From positions 1 through 45,512 of the forward strand of contig CAMWSN010000002.1 of NCBI GenBank assembly GCA_947176925.1: 45,512 nt of DNA, read 5' to 3'. Positions 31,144-39,357 of the stretch are shown here, one piece after another; position 1 is the stretch's first letter; each line of letters starts with the position of its first letter. The stretch is from an uncultured Porphyromonadaceae bacterium (lineage in GTDB: Bacteria > Bacteroidota > Bacteroidia > Bacteroidales > Muribaculaceae). The notes beneath the pieces are model-generated. The model did not search any database. It worked only from the letters and a program-made list of their open reading frames with translations, and was not told the DNA's origin. A program made the translations under genes and the position numbers.

Positions 31144-31914
31144 ATGGGAAAAATTATAGCTATTGCTAACCAAAAGGGCGGTGTGGGCAAGACGACTACC
31201 GCCATCAATCTCGCTGCCTCACTGGCGGCCGAGGGTAAAAAGGTATTGATTATCGATGCCGACCCTCAGGCCAATGCGACCAGTGGCTACGGCATAGACC
31301 CGCGCAAGGTGGCCGGCTCGATTTATGACTGTCTCGTTGACGGCTATCCCGTCAGCGGCTCGCAGATGGCGACGTGTGTTGACGGGTTGGAAATCTTAGG
31401 CTCAGACATCAACCTTGCCGGTGCCGAAATCGAACTGGTCAATAAACCCGAACGCGAATCGCTCCTCAAACGCGCTCTCCAGCCCGTCCTTGACCAATAT
31501 GACTACATACTGATTGACTGCTCGCCCTCCCTTGGACTCATTACGGTCAATGCGCTCACTGCCGCCCATTCCGTAATTATCCCCGTCCAGGCCGAGTATT
31601 TTGCCCTTGAAGGTATCTCCAAACTCCTCAATACTATCCGAATCATCAAGTCAAAGCTCAACCCCAATCTGGAAATCGAAGGGTTCCTTCTGACCATGTA
31701 TGACGCCCGCCTGCGCCTTGCCAATCAAATCTACGAAGAACTCAAAGGCCATTTCGGCGACATGGTGTTTGACACTGTCATCCCCCGCAATATACGCCTC
31801 AGTGAGGCCCCCAGTCATGGTCTTCCCGTCTTGATTTATGACCCGACCAGTCGAGGGGCTACGAGCCATCAGCAACTTGCTCGCGAAATTATTAAGAAAC
31901 ACACTCAAAAGTAA
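31144..31914 (+). CDS. parA: Chromosome partitioning ATPase ParA (Soj)
   Basis: The 256-residue deviant Walker A ATPase has KGGVGKTT (residues 11-18), the A' motif LIIDADPQANATSGYG and Walker B YILIDCSPSLGLITVNAL. It binds DNA non-specifically as an ATP dimer and positions ParB-origin complexes. Length and the absence of an N-terminal HTH match the chromosomal Soj class rather than plasmid type Ia ParA. parB follows after 6 bases. Confidence 0.96.
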   Translation: MGKIIAIANQKGGVGKTTTAINLAASLAAEGKKVLIIDADPQANATSGYGIDPRKVAGSIYDCLVDGYPVSGSQMATCVDGLEILGSDINLAGAEIELVNKPERESLLKRALQPVLDQYDYILIDCSPSLGLITVNALTAAHSVIIPVQAEYFALEGISKLLNTIRIIKSKLNPNLEIEGFLLTMYDARLRLANQIYEELKGHFGDMVFDTVIPRNIRLSEAPSHGLPVLIYDPTSRGATSHQQLAREIIKKHTQK

Positions 31915-31920
31915 TCAATT

Positions 31921-32814
31921 ATGGCAGCTCCCCGACGTAACGCTTTAGGCCGTGGCCTTGACTCGCTCATATCTATGGACGATGTGCCCGCCCGCGGCTC
32001 TTCGGCCATCAATGATATCCCTCTGGAATCCATCAAGCCGAATCCGGACCAGCCCCGACGCACTTTTGACTCCGAGGCGCTTGAAGAACTCGCCTCCTCA
32101 ATCCGCGAATTGGGTATCATTCAGCCCCTTTCGCTCCGCAAGGTCGGTCCCAATGAGTATCAGATCATTGCGGGCGAGCGCCGTTACCGCGCCGCTACCT
32201 TGGCCGGACTGACCTCCGTTCCCGCGTATATCCGCACGGTCAATGATACGGAACTGACCGAGATGGCGCTGATTGAAAATATTCAGCGTGAGGATCTTAA
32301 CGCTATTGAAATTGCCCTTACGTTCAAAAAACTTCTTGAACAGTATGAGATGACCCAGGAGCGCCTGAGTGAACGTATCGGTAAAAAACGCGCCACTATT
32401 GCAAACTTCCTGCGCCTGCTCAAGCTTCCCGCTGAGGTCCAACTCGGCCTGCGTGACAAGCGCCTCGATATGGGGCATGCACGCGCACTCCTGAGCATCG
32501 AGAATCCAAAGCTGCAGCTTAAACTCTATGGCGAAATTCTTGACCAGGGCCTCTCAGTGCGTCGCGTTGAAGAACTTGCCAAGGCTTATAATCAGGCTGA
32601 TAGCAAAGGTGAGGACGTTGCCGCTGAAAAAAATGCGCGCTCAAAGGTTGCCGGCGAGTTCGAGCAACTCAAGCGGCATCTTAGTGCGGCCTTCCAGACC
32701 CGAGTGCAATTCACTTGTAATAAGGATGGCAAGGGAAAAATCACCTTCCCTTTTGCCAACGATCGGGAACTCGAGCGGCTTCTTGCCCTCTTTGATTCAA
32801 TGAAATCCGAATGA
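31921..32814 (+). CDS. parB: Chromosome partitioning protein ParB (Spo0J)
   Basis: CTP-dependent clamp that binds parS sites. The 297-residue protein shows the N-terminal ParA-interacting stretch RRNALGRGLDSLI, the CTP-binding ParB/Srx domain with NPDQPRRTFD, GERRYRAATLAGL and ENIQREDLNAIE, a HTH region with KRATIANFLRLLKLP and DMGHARALL, and a C-terminal dimerisation domain. I see no parS-like TGTTTCACGTGAAACA site in the window. Its stop overlaps the next start (ATGATGA). Confidence 0.96.
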   Translation: MAAPRRNALGRGLDSLISMDDVPARGSSAINDIPLESIKPNPDQPRRTFDSEALEELASSIRELGIIQPLSLRKVGPNEYQIIAGERRYRAATLAGLTSVPAYIRTVNDTELTEMALIENIQREDLNAIEIALTFKKLLEQYEMTQERLSERIGKKRATIANFLRLLKLPAEVQLGLRDKRLDMGHARALLSIENPKLQLKLYGEILDQGLSVRRVEELAKAYNQADSKGEDVAAEKNARSKVAGEFEQLKRHLSAAFQTRVQFTCNKDGKGKITFPFANDRELERLLALFDSMKSE

Positions 32815-33554
32815 TGACTTTAGGAGCCAAATCAAATATCTATTTAGTGAACTCGGTGAGAGCCCTTCTTGCCGCCCTCATTCTGCTGTTCATGGCTCCT
32901 TCTTCCTTTGCCCAAAGCGAACAACCGGACTCCCTGGAAGTAGTCCCCGAAGTGAAGGTCGACCTCCTTGGAATCACCTCTCCCAATCCCGCCGATACTC
33001 TCCCGGCTATTTATGTCAGTCCGGATACTCTGCTGATTGCTCACGGCGGCGGAGTCCGCGTGTTCAACCCGGACCCCGTCAGGGCCGTATGGCTCTCCGC
33101 CCTGTGTCCCGGCCTCGGACAAATTTATAACCGTCGCTATTGGAAGCTCCCGATTGTCGTCGGCGGTTACATGGGCTTGGCTTATGCCACGGATTGGAAC
33201 AACGCGATGCTTCGAGATTACACCAAGGCCTATCGCGACTTGATGGACAATGACCCCGATACGAAAAGCTATATGGACTTCTTTGCCCCGGGAGTCTCTG
33301 AGTCGCAGCTGAGCAAATCTTGGCTTGAAAGCGTATTCCAAAGTCGCCGAAACTATTTCCGCCGAAACCGCGACCTTTGTATCATAGGTATGGTCGGCGT
33401 CTATATTCTCGCTATCGTCGACGCCTATGTCGATGCCTCCCTCGCTCATTTCGATATTTCTCCGGACCTTAGTATTAATTGGTCTCCGGTTTTAATACAG
33501 GAAACACGCTCGCCCTTGCCCTCGGTCGGCATCCAATGGGCCTTATGCTTTTAA
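32811..33554 (+). CDS. DUF5683 family membrane protein
   Basis: The 247-residue protein has a signal-like N-terminal helix (about 16-34, SVRALLAALILLFMAPSSFA) and the DUF5683 core AVWLSALCPGLGQIYNRRYWKLPIVVGGYMGLAYA (about 92-126), followed by a second membrane segment (about 191-208, LCIIGMVGVYILAIVDAYVDA). The family is common in Bacteroidota, and the PGLGQIYNR motif resembles that of TM2-type proteins. The role is unknown. It is coupled to parB by a 4-base overlap and followed closely by the lytic transglycosylase, so it probably acts at the envelope. Confidence 0.86.
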   Translation: MMTLGAKSNIYLVNSVRALLAALILLFMAPSSFAQSEQPDSLEVVPEVKVDLLGITSPNPADTLPAIYVSPDTLLIAHGGGVRVFNPDPVRAVWLSALCPGLGQIYNRRYWKLPIVVGGYMGLAYATDWNNAMLRDYTKAYRDLMDNDPDTKSYMDFFAPGVSESQLSKSWLESVFQSRRNYFRRNRDLCIIGMVGVYILAIVDAYVDASLAHFDISPDLSINWSPVLIQETRSPLPSVGIQWALCF

Positions 33555-33575
33555 CCTTAAAACAACTATTTATTT

Positions 33576-35315
33576 ATGAACAAATTCATCCGACATACTC
33601 TCCCGCTACTTATGGCGCTGATACCGGCGGCAATCTCCGCGCTGAATATCCGTGACCTGCGCTATGAAATCACCGATACGGCCATTGTTTTCCCCGAATC
33701 AATGCAGACCGACGTCCATCAGCTCCAGAAGAATTGGTATCTCCAGAATTATACCGTCTTGGAGCGCGAATCGTCGCCCACGGCCGGAGATATGTCTGAC
33801 GAAACTATCATCAAGAACCTCCGGGCTATACCGACTACTATCGAGATGCCCTTCAATTCCGTGGTAAAGAATCATATTGACCTTTACGTCAACCGCAGGC
33901 GTTCACTCGTTGAGGCTATGCTTGGCATGAGTCTATATTATATGCCTATCTTCGAGGAAGCCCTTGAACGCGAGGGTGTACCCCTGGAGCTTAAGTATCT
34001 CCCCGTGATTGAATCGGCCATGAACCCTGACGCCGTCAGCCGTGCCGGAGCCACCGGTCTCTGGCAGTTCATGCTTCCCACGGCCAAAGGACTCGGTATG
34101 GAGGTCACGACCCTTGTGGACGAACGCCGTGATCCCATCGTTTCTTCAGCCATGGCAGCAAAATATCTCAAGCAGCTCTACGGTATTTATAATGACTGGG
34201 GCTTGGCTATCGCGGCCTATAACTGTGGCCCCGGTAATATTAATAAGGCGTTGGCCCGCTGCGGAGCATCCGCCGATAATCCGAAAAGCTATTGGGATAT
34301 CTACTATCATCTCCCGGCTGAAACCCGCGGTTACGTCCCCGGATTCATCGGTGCCACTTACGCCATGACCCATTACGCAGACCATGGTATCAGTCCCTCA
34401 CTGGCCAAACGCCCGATTCTGACCGATACTATCCATGTGAATGACCGCCTGTACTTCAATGCCATTTCCCAGGTGCTGGATATCCCCGTCGAGGAGCTTC
34501 AGGTGTTGAATCCGCAGTATCGCCAGCGGATCATTCCCGGCGATATCAAGCCGTATCCCTTGCGTCTTCCCTCGCAACTTATCTATAATTATCTGATGCT
34601 GGAAGATTCCATTGTCGCTCAATCCGGCAAGTTGGCGCCTCGCGCCGTCGTCGAAATCGGGCAGCAAAGCAATGGCGGACGCTCCGATTCCGGATATCGC
34701 GACGTGACCAAATGGCATAAAGTCCGTCGCGGCGAAACTTTGGCCTCTATTGCTCGGAAATATGGCGTCACCGAACGTCAACTCCGCCGATGGAACGGCC
34801 TGCGCTCAGGCAAGGTCTCTCGCGGAAAGAGCCTCAAGATAGTTACCCGGGAGGCCGTCCCGCAGTCTAAGTCTGAACCCGTGGTAACTACTGAATCGGC
34901 TCCTGCCGAGTCTGACGGTCAGGTTGACGTGGTCTATGAGGACCCGGAGCAGGAAGCGGCCCCCGCTGAGGCCGTTTCTGATGCCGCTGAAGCTGCCGCG
35001 GCAGTAGTGGCCGGAGCCGAACCCTCCGAGCCTGACGTCAAGGTTGATGAGGAGGTTGAGGAACCTAACTATGAGCCTCAACCCGCACCCGTAAAGGCGG
35101 AAGCCCCCAAAAAGGCACCCGCGCCAGCGCCTAAAAAGAAGACTGAAACCACCAAGGCCTCAGCCAAGTCACGCGTCCACAAGGTCAGCAAGGGTGATAC
35201 CCTCTTCTCCCTCTCAAAGCGCTATGGCGTTTCGGTAGACGCTATCAAAAAGGCAAATAACATGAAAAAAGACGCTATCAGTATCGGTCAGCGTCTGACT
35301 ATCCCTGCAAAATAA
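33576..35315 (+). CDS. mltD: Membrane-bound lytic murein transglycosylase D with two LysM domains
   Basis: Cleaves the glycan strands of peptidoglycan to 1,6-anhydro products. The 579-residue protein has a signal peptide (about 1-22), a GH23 SLT domain (about 95-270) with catalytic Glu146 in LKYLPVIESAMNPDAVS, ATGLWQFM and AAYNCGPGNINKA, and a LysM at about 381-424 (HKVRRGETLASIARKYGVT). A low-complexity Ala/Pro/Glu linker (about 430-530) leads to a second LysM (about 533-578; HKVSKGDTLFSLSKRYGVS). The LysMs bind peptidoglycan and hold the enzyme on its substrate. There is no lipobox at the N-terminus, unlike E. coli MltD. Its gene follows DUF5683 after 21 bases. Confidence 0.93.
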   Translation: MNKFIRHTLPLLMALIPAAISALNIRDLRYEITDTAIVFPESMQTDVHQLQKNWYLQNYTVLERESSPTAGDMSDETIIKNLRAIPTTIEMPFNSVVKNHIDLYVNRRRSLVEAMLGMSLYYMPIFEEALEREGVPLELKYLPVIESAMNPDAVSRAGATGLWQFMLPTAKGLGMEVTTLVDERRDPIVSSAMAAKYLKQLYGIYNDWGLAIAAYNCGPGNINKALARCGASADNPKSYWDIYYHLPAETRGYVPGFIGATYAMTHYADHGISPSLAKRPILTDTIHVNDRLYFNAISQVLDIPVEELQVLNPQYRQRIIPGDIKPYPLRLPSQLIYNYLMLEDSIVAQSGKLAPRAVVEIGQQSNGGRSDSGYRDVTKWHKVRRGETLASIARKYGVTERQLRRWNGLRSGKVSRGKSLKIVTREAVPQSKSEPVVTTESAPAESDGQVDVVYEDPEQEAAPAEAVSDAAEAAAAVVAGAEPSEPDVKVDEEVEEPNYEPQPAPVKAEAPKKAPAPAPKKKTETTKASAKSRVHKVSKGDTLFSLSKRYGVSVDAIKKANNMKKDAISIGQRLTIPAK

Positions 35316-35353
35316 TAAATAACTAATTAATAATCCCTTAATCCTTATTCAAG

Positions 35354-36010
35354 ATGAAAAAGATTCTTGCCGGCGCTCTCATGATTTGCGCCATGCTCCT
35401 CTCGGCTCCCGCCGCTCAGGCTGCCGGATTCAAAGTTGGTCCCAAAGTAGGTCTTAACATCAACAAGTTCTCGATGGACAAGAGCGCACTTGGCTCTGAT
35501 AACCGTTGCGGCTTCACCGCCGGTGTCGCTGCTCAGTTCACTGTGCCCCTGATTGGCGTAGGCGCTGACGTAAGCGTGATGTACACCCGTCGCAATAACG
35601 AGGCCAACGTTCCCCAGCTTGATGGACTCAATGGCATTAAGGAGGTCTTCAATAATAAAACTCATTATGACTATATCTCCGTGCCTGTTCACCTGATGTA
35701 TAAGCTTGATCTTCCCGCAATCAACAATATCGTTGCTCCCTACGTGGTTACCGGTCCGGACTTCTCATTCCGCGTCAGCAAGGAAATCATGAACGATTTC
35801 TATGCCAAGAAATGCAACGTAGCATGGGACTTCGGCCTGGGCGTCGAACTTATCAAGCACCTCCAGATCAGCGCGACTTACAGCCTCGGCATGAACAAGG
35901 CCGTTAAATATGTAGGCATGGTGAGCAGCACCGTTGGCAGCATTGATACCAACTCAGGTATCAAGGGCAACACCAACGGCTGGACCGTATCTGCTGCCTG
36001 GATGTTCTAA
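35354..36010 (+). CDS. Small outer-membrane beta-barrel protein (OMP_b-brl_2-like)
   Basis: The 218-residue protein has a signal peptide (MKKILAGALMICAMLLSAPA, cleaved after AQA), an opening strand FKVGPKVGLNINKF and alternating strands such as GFTAGVAAQFTVP and VGADVSVMYTRR. Turn regions are rich in Asn and Lys, and it ends in the aromatic strand NGWTVSAAWMF, as in OmpX/OmpW-type barrels of Bacteroidota. A specific transport role cannot be assigned. It has its own terminator. Confidence 0.87.
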   Translation: MKKILAGALMICAMLLSAPAAQAAGFKVGPKVGLNINKFSMDKSALGSDNRCGFTAGVAAQFTVPLIGVGADVSVMYTRRNNEANVPQLDGLNGIKEVFNNKTHYDYISVPVHLMYKLDLPAINNIVAPYVVTGPDFSFRVSKEIMNDFYAKKCNVAWDFGLGVELIKHLQISATYSLGMNKAVKYVGMVSSTVGSIDTNSGIKGNTNGWTVSAAWMF

Positions 36011-36015
36011 AGTAT

Positions 36016-36050
36016 AATAAGGGGTGGCGAAGATATCGCTACCCCTTATT
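36016..36050 (+). terminator. Terminator after the barrel protein gene
   Basis: A 15-bp stem (36016-36030 with 36036-36050, one G-T pair), loop AGATA, then a T-run. Confidence 0.87.
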
Positions 36051-36081
36051 TTTATCATTTTTGCAAAATTTCTTAAAAAAA

Positions 36082-36113
36082 TTTGCATATCTGAAAAATT
36101 GTGCGTAACTTTG
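36082..36113 (+). promoter_or_regulatory. Promoter of the tRNA-Glu/rpsT unit
   Basis: TTTG at 36082-36085, a 20-base spacer and TAACTTTG at 36106-36113 give a full consensus match. It precedes the first tRNA-Glu by 20 bases and probably reads through rpsT and the second tRNA. Confidence 0.75.
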
Positions 36114-36133
36114 CACTCGCATTTAAGCCTTAT

Positions 36134-36205
36134 GGCCCATTCGTCTATCGGTTAGGACGCAAGATTTTCATTCTTGAAAGAGGAGTTCGACTCTCCTATG
36201 GGCTA
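36134..36205 (+). tRNA. tRNA-Glu (UUC), copy 1
   Basis: The 72-base cloverleaf folds with acceptor GGCCCAT/ATGGGCT (one G-T pair), D arm GTC...GAC, anticodon stem CAAGA/TCTTG with loop TTTTCAT (anticodon TTC at 36167-36169), a 4-base variable loop and T arm AGGAG-TTCGACT-CTCCT. Discriminator is A. The 3' CCA is not encoded. Confidence 0.97.
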
Positions 36206-36247
36206 CTAATTAATAAAAGAAACTGATTTAAATTATATCAACTTAAA

Positions 36248-36505
36248 ATGGCAAACCACAAGTCATCTCTTAAGCGTATCCGCCAGACTGAAAGCCGTCG
36301 CCTGCGCAACCGCTACTACGAGAAAACCGCCCGTACCGCTGTTCGTCGCATCCGCAAAATGACCGACAAGGCTGAAGCAGAAAAGGCATTCTCTGCCCTG
36401 ACCGCTCTCCTTGACAAGCTGGCTCGCAAGAACACCATCAGCAAAAACAAGGCTGCCAACCTGAAGAGCGCGCTCCAGAAGCACATCAACTCTCTCGCTG
36501 CTTAA
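36248..36505 (+). CDS. rpsT: 30S ribosomal protein S20
   Basis: The 85-residue basic protein opens [24 protein letters not shown] and continues with the helical bundle ending [21 protein letters not shown], typical of S20, which binds the 5' and 3' minor domains of 16S rRNA. It sits between two identical tRNA-Glu genes on the same strand, 42 bases after the first and 24 before the second, so mRNA and tRNAs are probably processed from one transcript. Confidence 0.98.
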   Translation: MANHKSSLKRIRQTESRRLRNRYYEKTARTAVRRIRKMTDKAEAEKAFSALTALLDKLARKNTISKNKAANLKSALQKHINSLAA

Positions 36506-36529
36506 GCCTTACACCGTCTTTTTTAGAGC

Positions 36530-36601
36530 GGCCCATTCGTCTATCGGTTAGGACGCAAGATTTTCATTCTTGAAAGAGGAGTTCGACTCTCCTATGGGCT
36601 A
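36530..36601 (+). tRNA. tRNA-Glu (UUC), copy 2
   Basis: Identical base for base to copy 1 over all 72 positions, with the same anticodon TTC and discriminator A. The following bases are CCC, so CCA is again not encoded. Confidence 0.97.
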
Positions 36602-36645
36602 CCCAGGCGCATTACCACTCCCCGTGGATGCGCCTTTTGATTGTT

Positions 36646-37371
36646 ATGCACAAGACCATCCGGATAATTCCCCTGAAGTTAGTCCCACACTCTGACCGCA
36701 CGGCAATTCTTGCGGCGTATTCCCGTGAGCTGGGCCGGGTAAGCTTCGCCGTAAACGCCGGCTCCGGACCCGCTGCCGCACGACGCAGGGCTCTACTGAT
36801 GCCACTGAATCCAATTGAGGTGGTCTCCTCCGCGCGTCCGGGCCGTGAACTCCTGACCATGCGCGAGCCACGCGCACTGATGCCGCTCCACCAGATAATA
36901 TCCTCGCCTGAGCGCTCCGCCGTAGCCCTTTTTATGGCCGAAGTGCTTGAGCGTGTCCTTCGCCAGTCTGACCCCGAACCCCTTATTTTTGACTTTATCA
37001 TTGACGCCATCAGTCGCCTCAACGATTTGCGTACGGCCCCGGCTAACTTCCATCTGTGTTTCATGATTCGCCTGGCAAATATGCTCGGAATTGCCCCTGA
37101 CCCGACAGATTTTCACCCCGGGATGATCTTTGACATGGCCGATGGTATTTTCCGCCTCTCCGCGCCTCTCCATGGCCGCAGTCTGTCAGCCGCTGACTCT
37201 GCTGTTGCCGCCAGACTCTTTAAGATGACCTGGCAAAACCAACATGCCTTCAGCCTCAATCGCGCCCAGCGAAACCAAATCCTATCATTGATTCTTGACT
37301 ACTACTCCCTCCACCTGACCGACCTCTCAAACCTCCGCTCTCCCTCAATTCTCCATTCCCTCTTCCTGTAA
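36646..37371 (+). CDS. recO: DNA repair protein RecO
   Basis: RecF-pathway mediator that loads RecA on SSB-coated DNA and anneals strands. The protein has an N-terminal OB-fold (KTIRIIPLKLVPHSDRTAILAAYSRELGRVSFAV), then a helical domain containing FMAEVLERVLRQ and FHLCFMIRLANMLGIAPDP, where other RecO proteins have the conserved L-x-x-L-G segment. I chose ATG 36646 (MHKTIRII), 241 residues, because RecO proteins start right at the OB-fold; ATG 36628 would add six residues. It follows tRNA-Glu copy 2 by 44 bases. Confidence 0.9.
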   Translation: MHKTIRIIPLKLVPHSDRTAILAAYSRELGRVSFAVNAGSGPAAARRRALLMPLNPIEVVSSARPGRELLTMREPRALMPLHQIISSPERSAVALFMAEVLERVLRQSDPEPLIFDFIIDAISRLNDLRTAPANFHLCFMIRLANMLGIAPDPTDFHPGMIFDMADGIFRLSAPLHGRSLSAADSAVAARLFKMTWQNQHAFSLNRAQRNQILSLILDYYSLHLTDLSNLRSPSILHSLFL

Positions 37372-37451
37372 ATATCACCAAATTGTCACTGGTATGACTC
37401 CTTGAGGTTGTTAAACGTATGTGACGTGGAATCCTCTAAATTAGACGATTT

Positions 37452-38234
37452 CTATACAGTAGTAAACAGCGTTTCCAGACGATCCAACAGATTCTGTGGA
37501 GTGATTTTGCGTAACCCCATGTCTTTTATAAGACTAACGTCAGGCATATCCGTTTCTACGTGTTGGCGGAACGAAGCCACATCATCATATAGGTTCTTAG
37601 AAAGTGCGAATGTCTTCTCTCCTGAAGAAATGGACGCGACAAGACGAAAGACATCATTGCGATGTTTGCGAATATGTTTCTCATCTCCTACGCCGGTTTC
37701 CTGCTTGCGCTTCTTCATCTCAAGATAGGCCTTACATTTTAGGGTTATCAGACTTTCAACATTTGAGATATGCACATTTTCTTCCACCGTGCTATGTTGG
37801 AGGGTATAGTAGTAATATTCATCATCAAGAAGTATGGCTGACAGGCTCGACAGATCAGCGTCAGTCGGAATCGGAGTGATATGCACATCTTGTGGGAGTT
37901 CAATTACATCAAGTGAACGGGAGAATAGCTCCACTTGAGTGGGATATTCCGGATTCTCCGGCTTGTTAAACCGATAATACTGCTGTTTCGGTTCTTCGCC
38001 TTTCTCTCCAACTTGTTTTTCCTCATAACGGGCAGCCTTCACAAATTCCCAGAACTCTGCTACAAAATCATGGGAAAGTGCTTCGATTATGAGTATCATA
38101 TCTATGTCTTTGGTCGCTCTCGGTTTCTGACCGGCAGCATCTTCGTGGACCTCACACGCGGTACCACCTATTATGACGTAGTTATCCTGATATTTGCCGA
38201 AATGTTCTTTAAATTTTTCTATTCCTTTTACCAT
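37452..38234 (-). CDS. AbiEii-like nucleotidyltransferase, putative type IV toxin
   Basis: A 260-residue protein with the minimal nucleotidyltransferase layout of AbiEii/AbiGii toxins: GG at 23-24 in IIGGTACEVHE, the metal pair RATKDIDMIL (D43, D45) and a third acidic position in QVELFS (E102, where many family members have Asp). A C-terminal helical region contains LITLKCKAYLEMKKRK and HIRKHRNDVFRLV, matching the K-x-x-A...R and K-x-x-x-D segments of the family. Related toxins transfer nucleotides to target RNAs or proteins; the target here is unknown. It lies downstream of, and overlaps by 7 bases, the AbiEi-like gene, and both are more AT-rich than their flanks. Confidence 0.8.
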   Translation of the reverse strand: MVKGIEKFKEHFGKYQDNYVIIGGTACEVHEDAAGQKPRATKDIDMILIIEALSHDFVAEFWEFVKAARYEEKQVGEKGEEPKQQYYRFNKPENPEYPTQVELFSRSLDVIELPQDVHITPIPTDADLSSLSAILLDDEYYYYTLQHSTVEENVHISNVESLITLKCKAYLEMKKRKQETGVGDEKHIRKHRNDVFRLVASISSGEKTFALSKNLYDDVASFRQHVETDMPDVSLIKDMGLRKITPQNLLDRLETLFTTV

Positions 38235-39208
38235 ATAATGTCATTTATCATATTTTCAAGTTCTATCTGCACCCTCTCGTCCTCGTAGTCTTTCAAAAGA
38301 AGATACAACGACAATTTATCGACTACTCCTGTTCCGGAAAGCAGGGCAGGATCATATTTCCATACTTCAATGCCAGCCTCTCCAAACGGATCCCAATAGA
38401 TATCCTTTTTCTTTAGATTTTTGTATTCTTCTTTCGATATGGCTATACGGTAAGGGCCTCCGTTCAAAAGGGAATATTCAGCCAATGCGTTTTGTTCTGA
38501 CACAAGTCCTTTTTCGCTAATTCCCAATTCAGGAGTGTAAACGATAAAATCTACCGGAGTGTCCAGATATGGCAACGCATTTTCCCATAAGTCTTGTCCC
38601 TGATAGCTGAATTGTATATGCTTTTCTTTGCCTCCTGTCAGGGTTATAAAACCTTTTTCTTTCATCCATCTGATTCCTCGGTTCACTGTCGCATAGGAGG
38701 TTTTCAACTTTTCGGCGAGTGTCTGCATTGTTATTCCATCTATGTTTTCCTTTTCAAGATGGTACAATACGGCTAATTGGAAAAGCACGGGAGGCTTTTC
38801 AGGTTCTTTGTGCAGCACCGGCTTCTCACGGCTTACAACCAAATAAATCGATGGTAGAAATAGTTGGCGATTCCCAACAACTATATCGATATTATTTTTG
38901 GTGTAACGGTGAAACAGGTAAGAAGGAATCTTATTGAATACAAAAATTGGCACAATTCCTGTTTGCTTTAAAATAACATTTCTATGCTTGGCTAATATTG
39001 TAGGTCCAATTTCTTCGTCATCGCCAACTCCGGCTATGATGAAAGACGTGTTGTAGATCTCGGTCTGGTAGTAGTCGTAGGCTCCACTCAGACCGAACGG
39101 AATCGTATTTTTTATGCTTGGTTGAAGTTCCTTTACTTTTGTTTGTTCAGGAAGAAACTCGTTAATACGTGCTATAGCAGTAATTATGTAATCGGGAATA
39201 TTGCTCAT
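38228..39208 (-). CDS. AbiEi-like winged-helix antitoxin/regulator
   Basis: The 326-residue protein has three parts. Residues 1-135 are a mixed alpha/beta region of unknown fold, including IVPIFVFNKIPSYLFHRYTK and NIDIVVGNRQLFLPSIYLVV. Residues about 140-205 form a winged helix: LFQLAVLYHLEKENIDGITM, then recognition helix KTSYATVNRGIRWMKEKGF and wing TLTGGKEKHIQF. Residues about 206-326 are a C-terminal domain starting DLWENALPYLDTPVDFIVYT. It is first in a pair with the nucleotidyltransferase, as antitoxins usually are in AbiE systems. The HTH is central here, whereas classical AbiEi has it at the N-terminus, so the assignment is by context and DNA-binding fold. Strong own promoter. Confidence 0.72.
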   Translation of the reverse strand: MSNIPDYIITAIARINEFLPEQTKVKELQPSIKNTIPFGLSGAYDYYQTEIYNTSFIIAGVGDDEEIGPTILAKHRNVILKQTGIVPIFVFNKIPSYLFHRYTKNNIDIVVGNRQLFLPSIYLVVSREKPVLHKEPEKPPVLFQLAVLYHLEKENIDGITMQTLAEKLKTSYATVNRGIRWMKEKGFITLTGGKEKHIQFSYQGQDLWENALPYLDTPVDFIVYTPELGISEKGLVSEQNALAEYSLLNGGPYRIAISKEEYKNLKKKDIYWDPFGEAGIEVWKYDPALLSGTGVVDKLSLYLLLKDYEDERVQIELENMINDIIW

Positions 39209-39230
39209 AATCTCGTGGCGTGATTTTGTG

Positions 39231-39262
39231 CAAATTTAGAGATTTTATCCGAATTTTCCAAA
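39231..39262 (-). promoter_or_regulatory. Promoter of the AbiE-like module
   Basis: On the minus strand TTTG (39262-39259), a 20-base spacer and TAAATTTG (39238-39231) match the Bacteroidota consensus exactly. The leader before the ATG at 39208 is about 19 bases. Negative autoregulation by the winged-helix product would be expected here, but no clear operator palindrome is visible. Confidence 0.75.
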
Positions 39263-39304
39263 AGTTACATGCTTTTTTTATTTCAGAAATGTGATATTGA
39301 AGGA

Positions 39305-39335
39305 GGAGGCCGCCTAAACTTGTTAGACAGCCTCC
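39305..39335 (-). terminator. Hairpin after the C10 protease gene
   Basis: GGAGGC (39305-39310) pairs with GCCTCC (39330-39335), and CTAA with TTAG inside. On the minus strand no strong U-run follows, so it may be a weak or factor-dependent terminator. Confidence 0.45.
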
Positions 39336-39357
39336 AAACGTATTTGGGGTGATTTGA

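Noticed and set aside
37402-37728. 108-codon frame opposite the nucleotidyltransferase gene
   Set aside because: It overlaps the C-terminal family motifs of the nucleotidyltransferase on the other strand and has no recognisable features.
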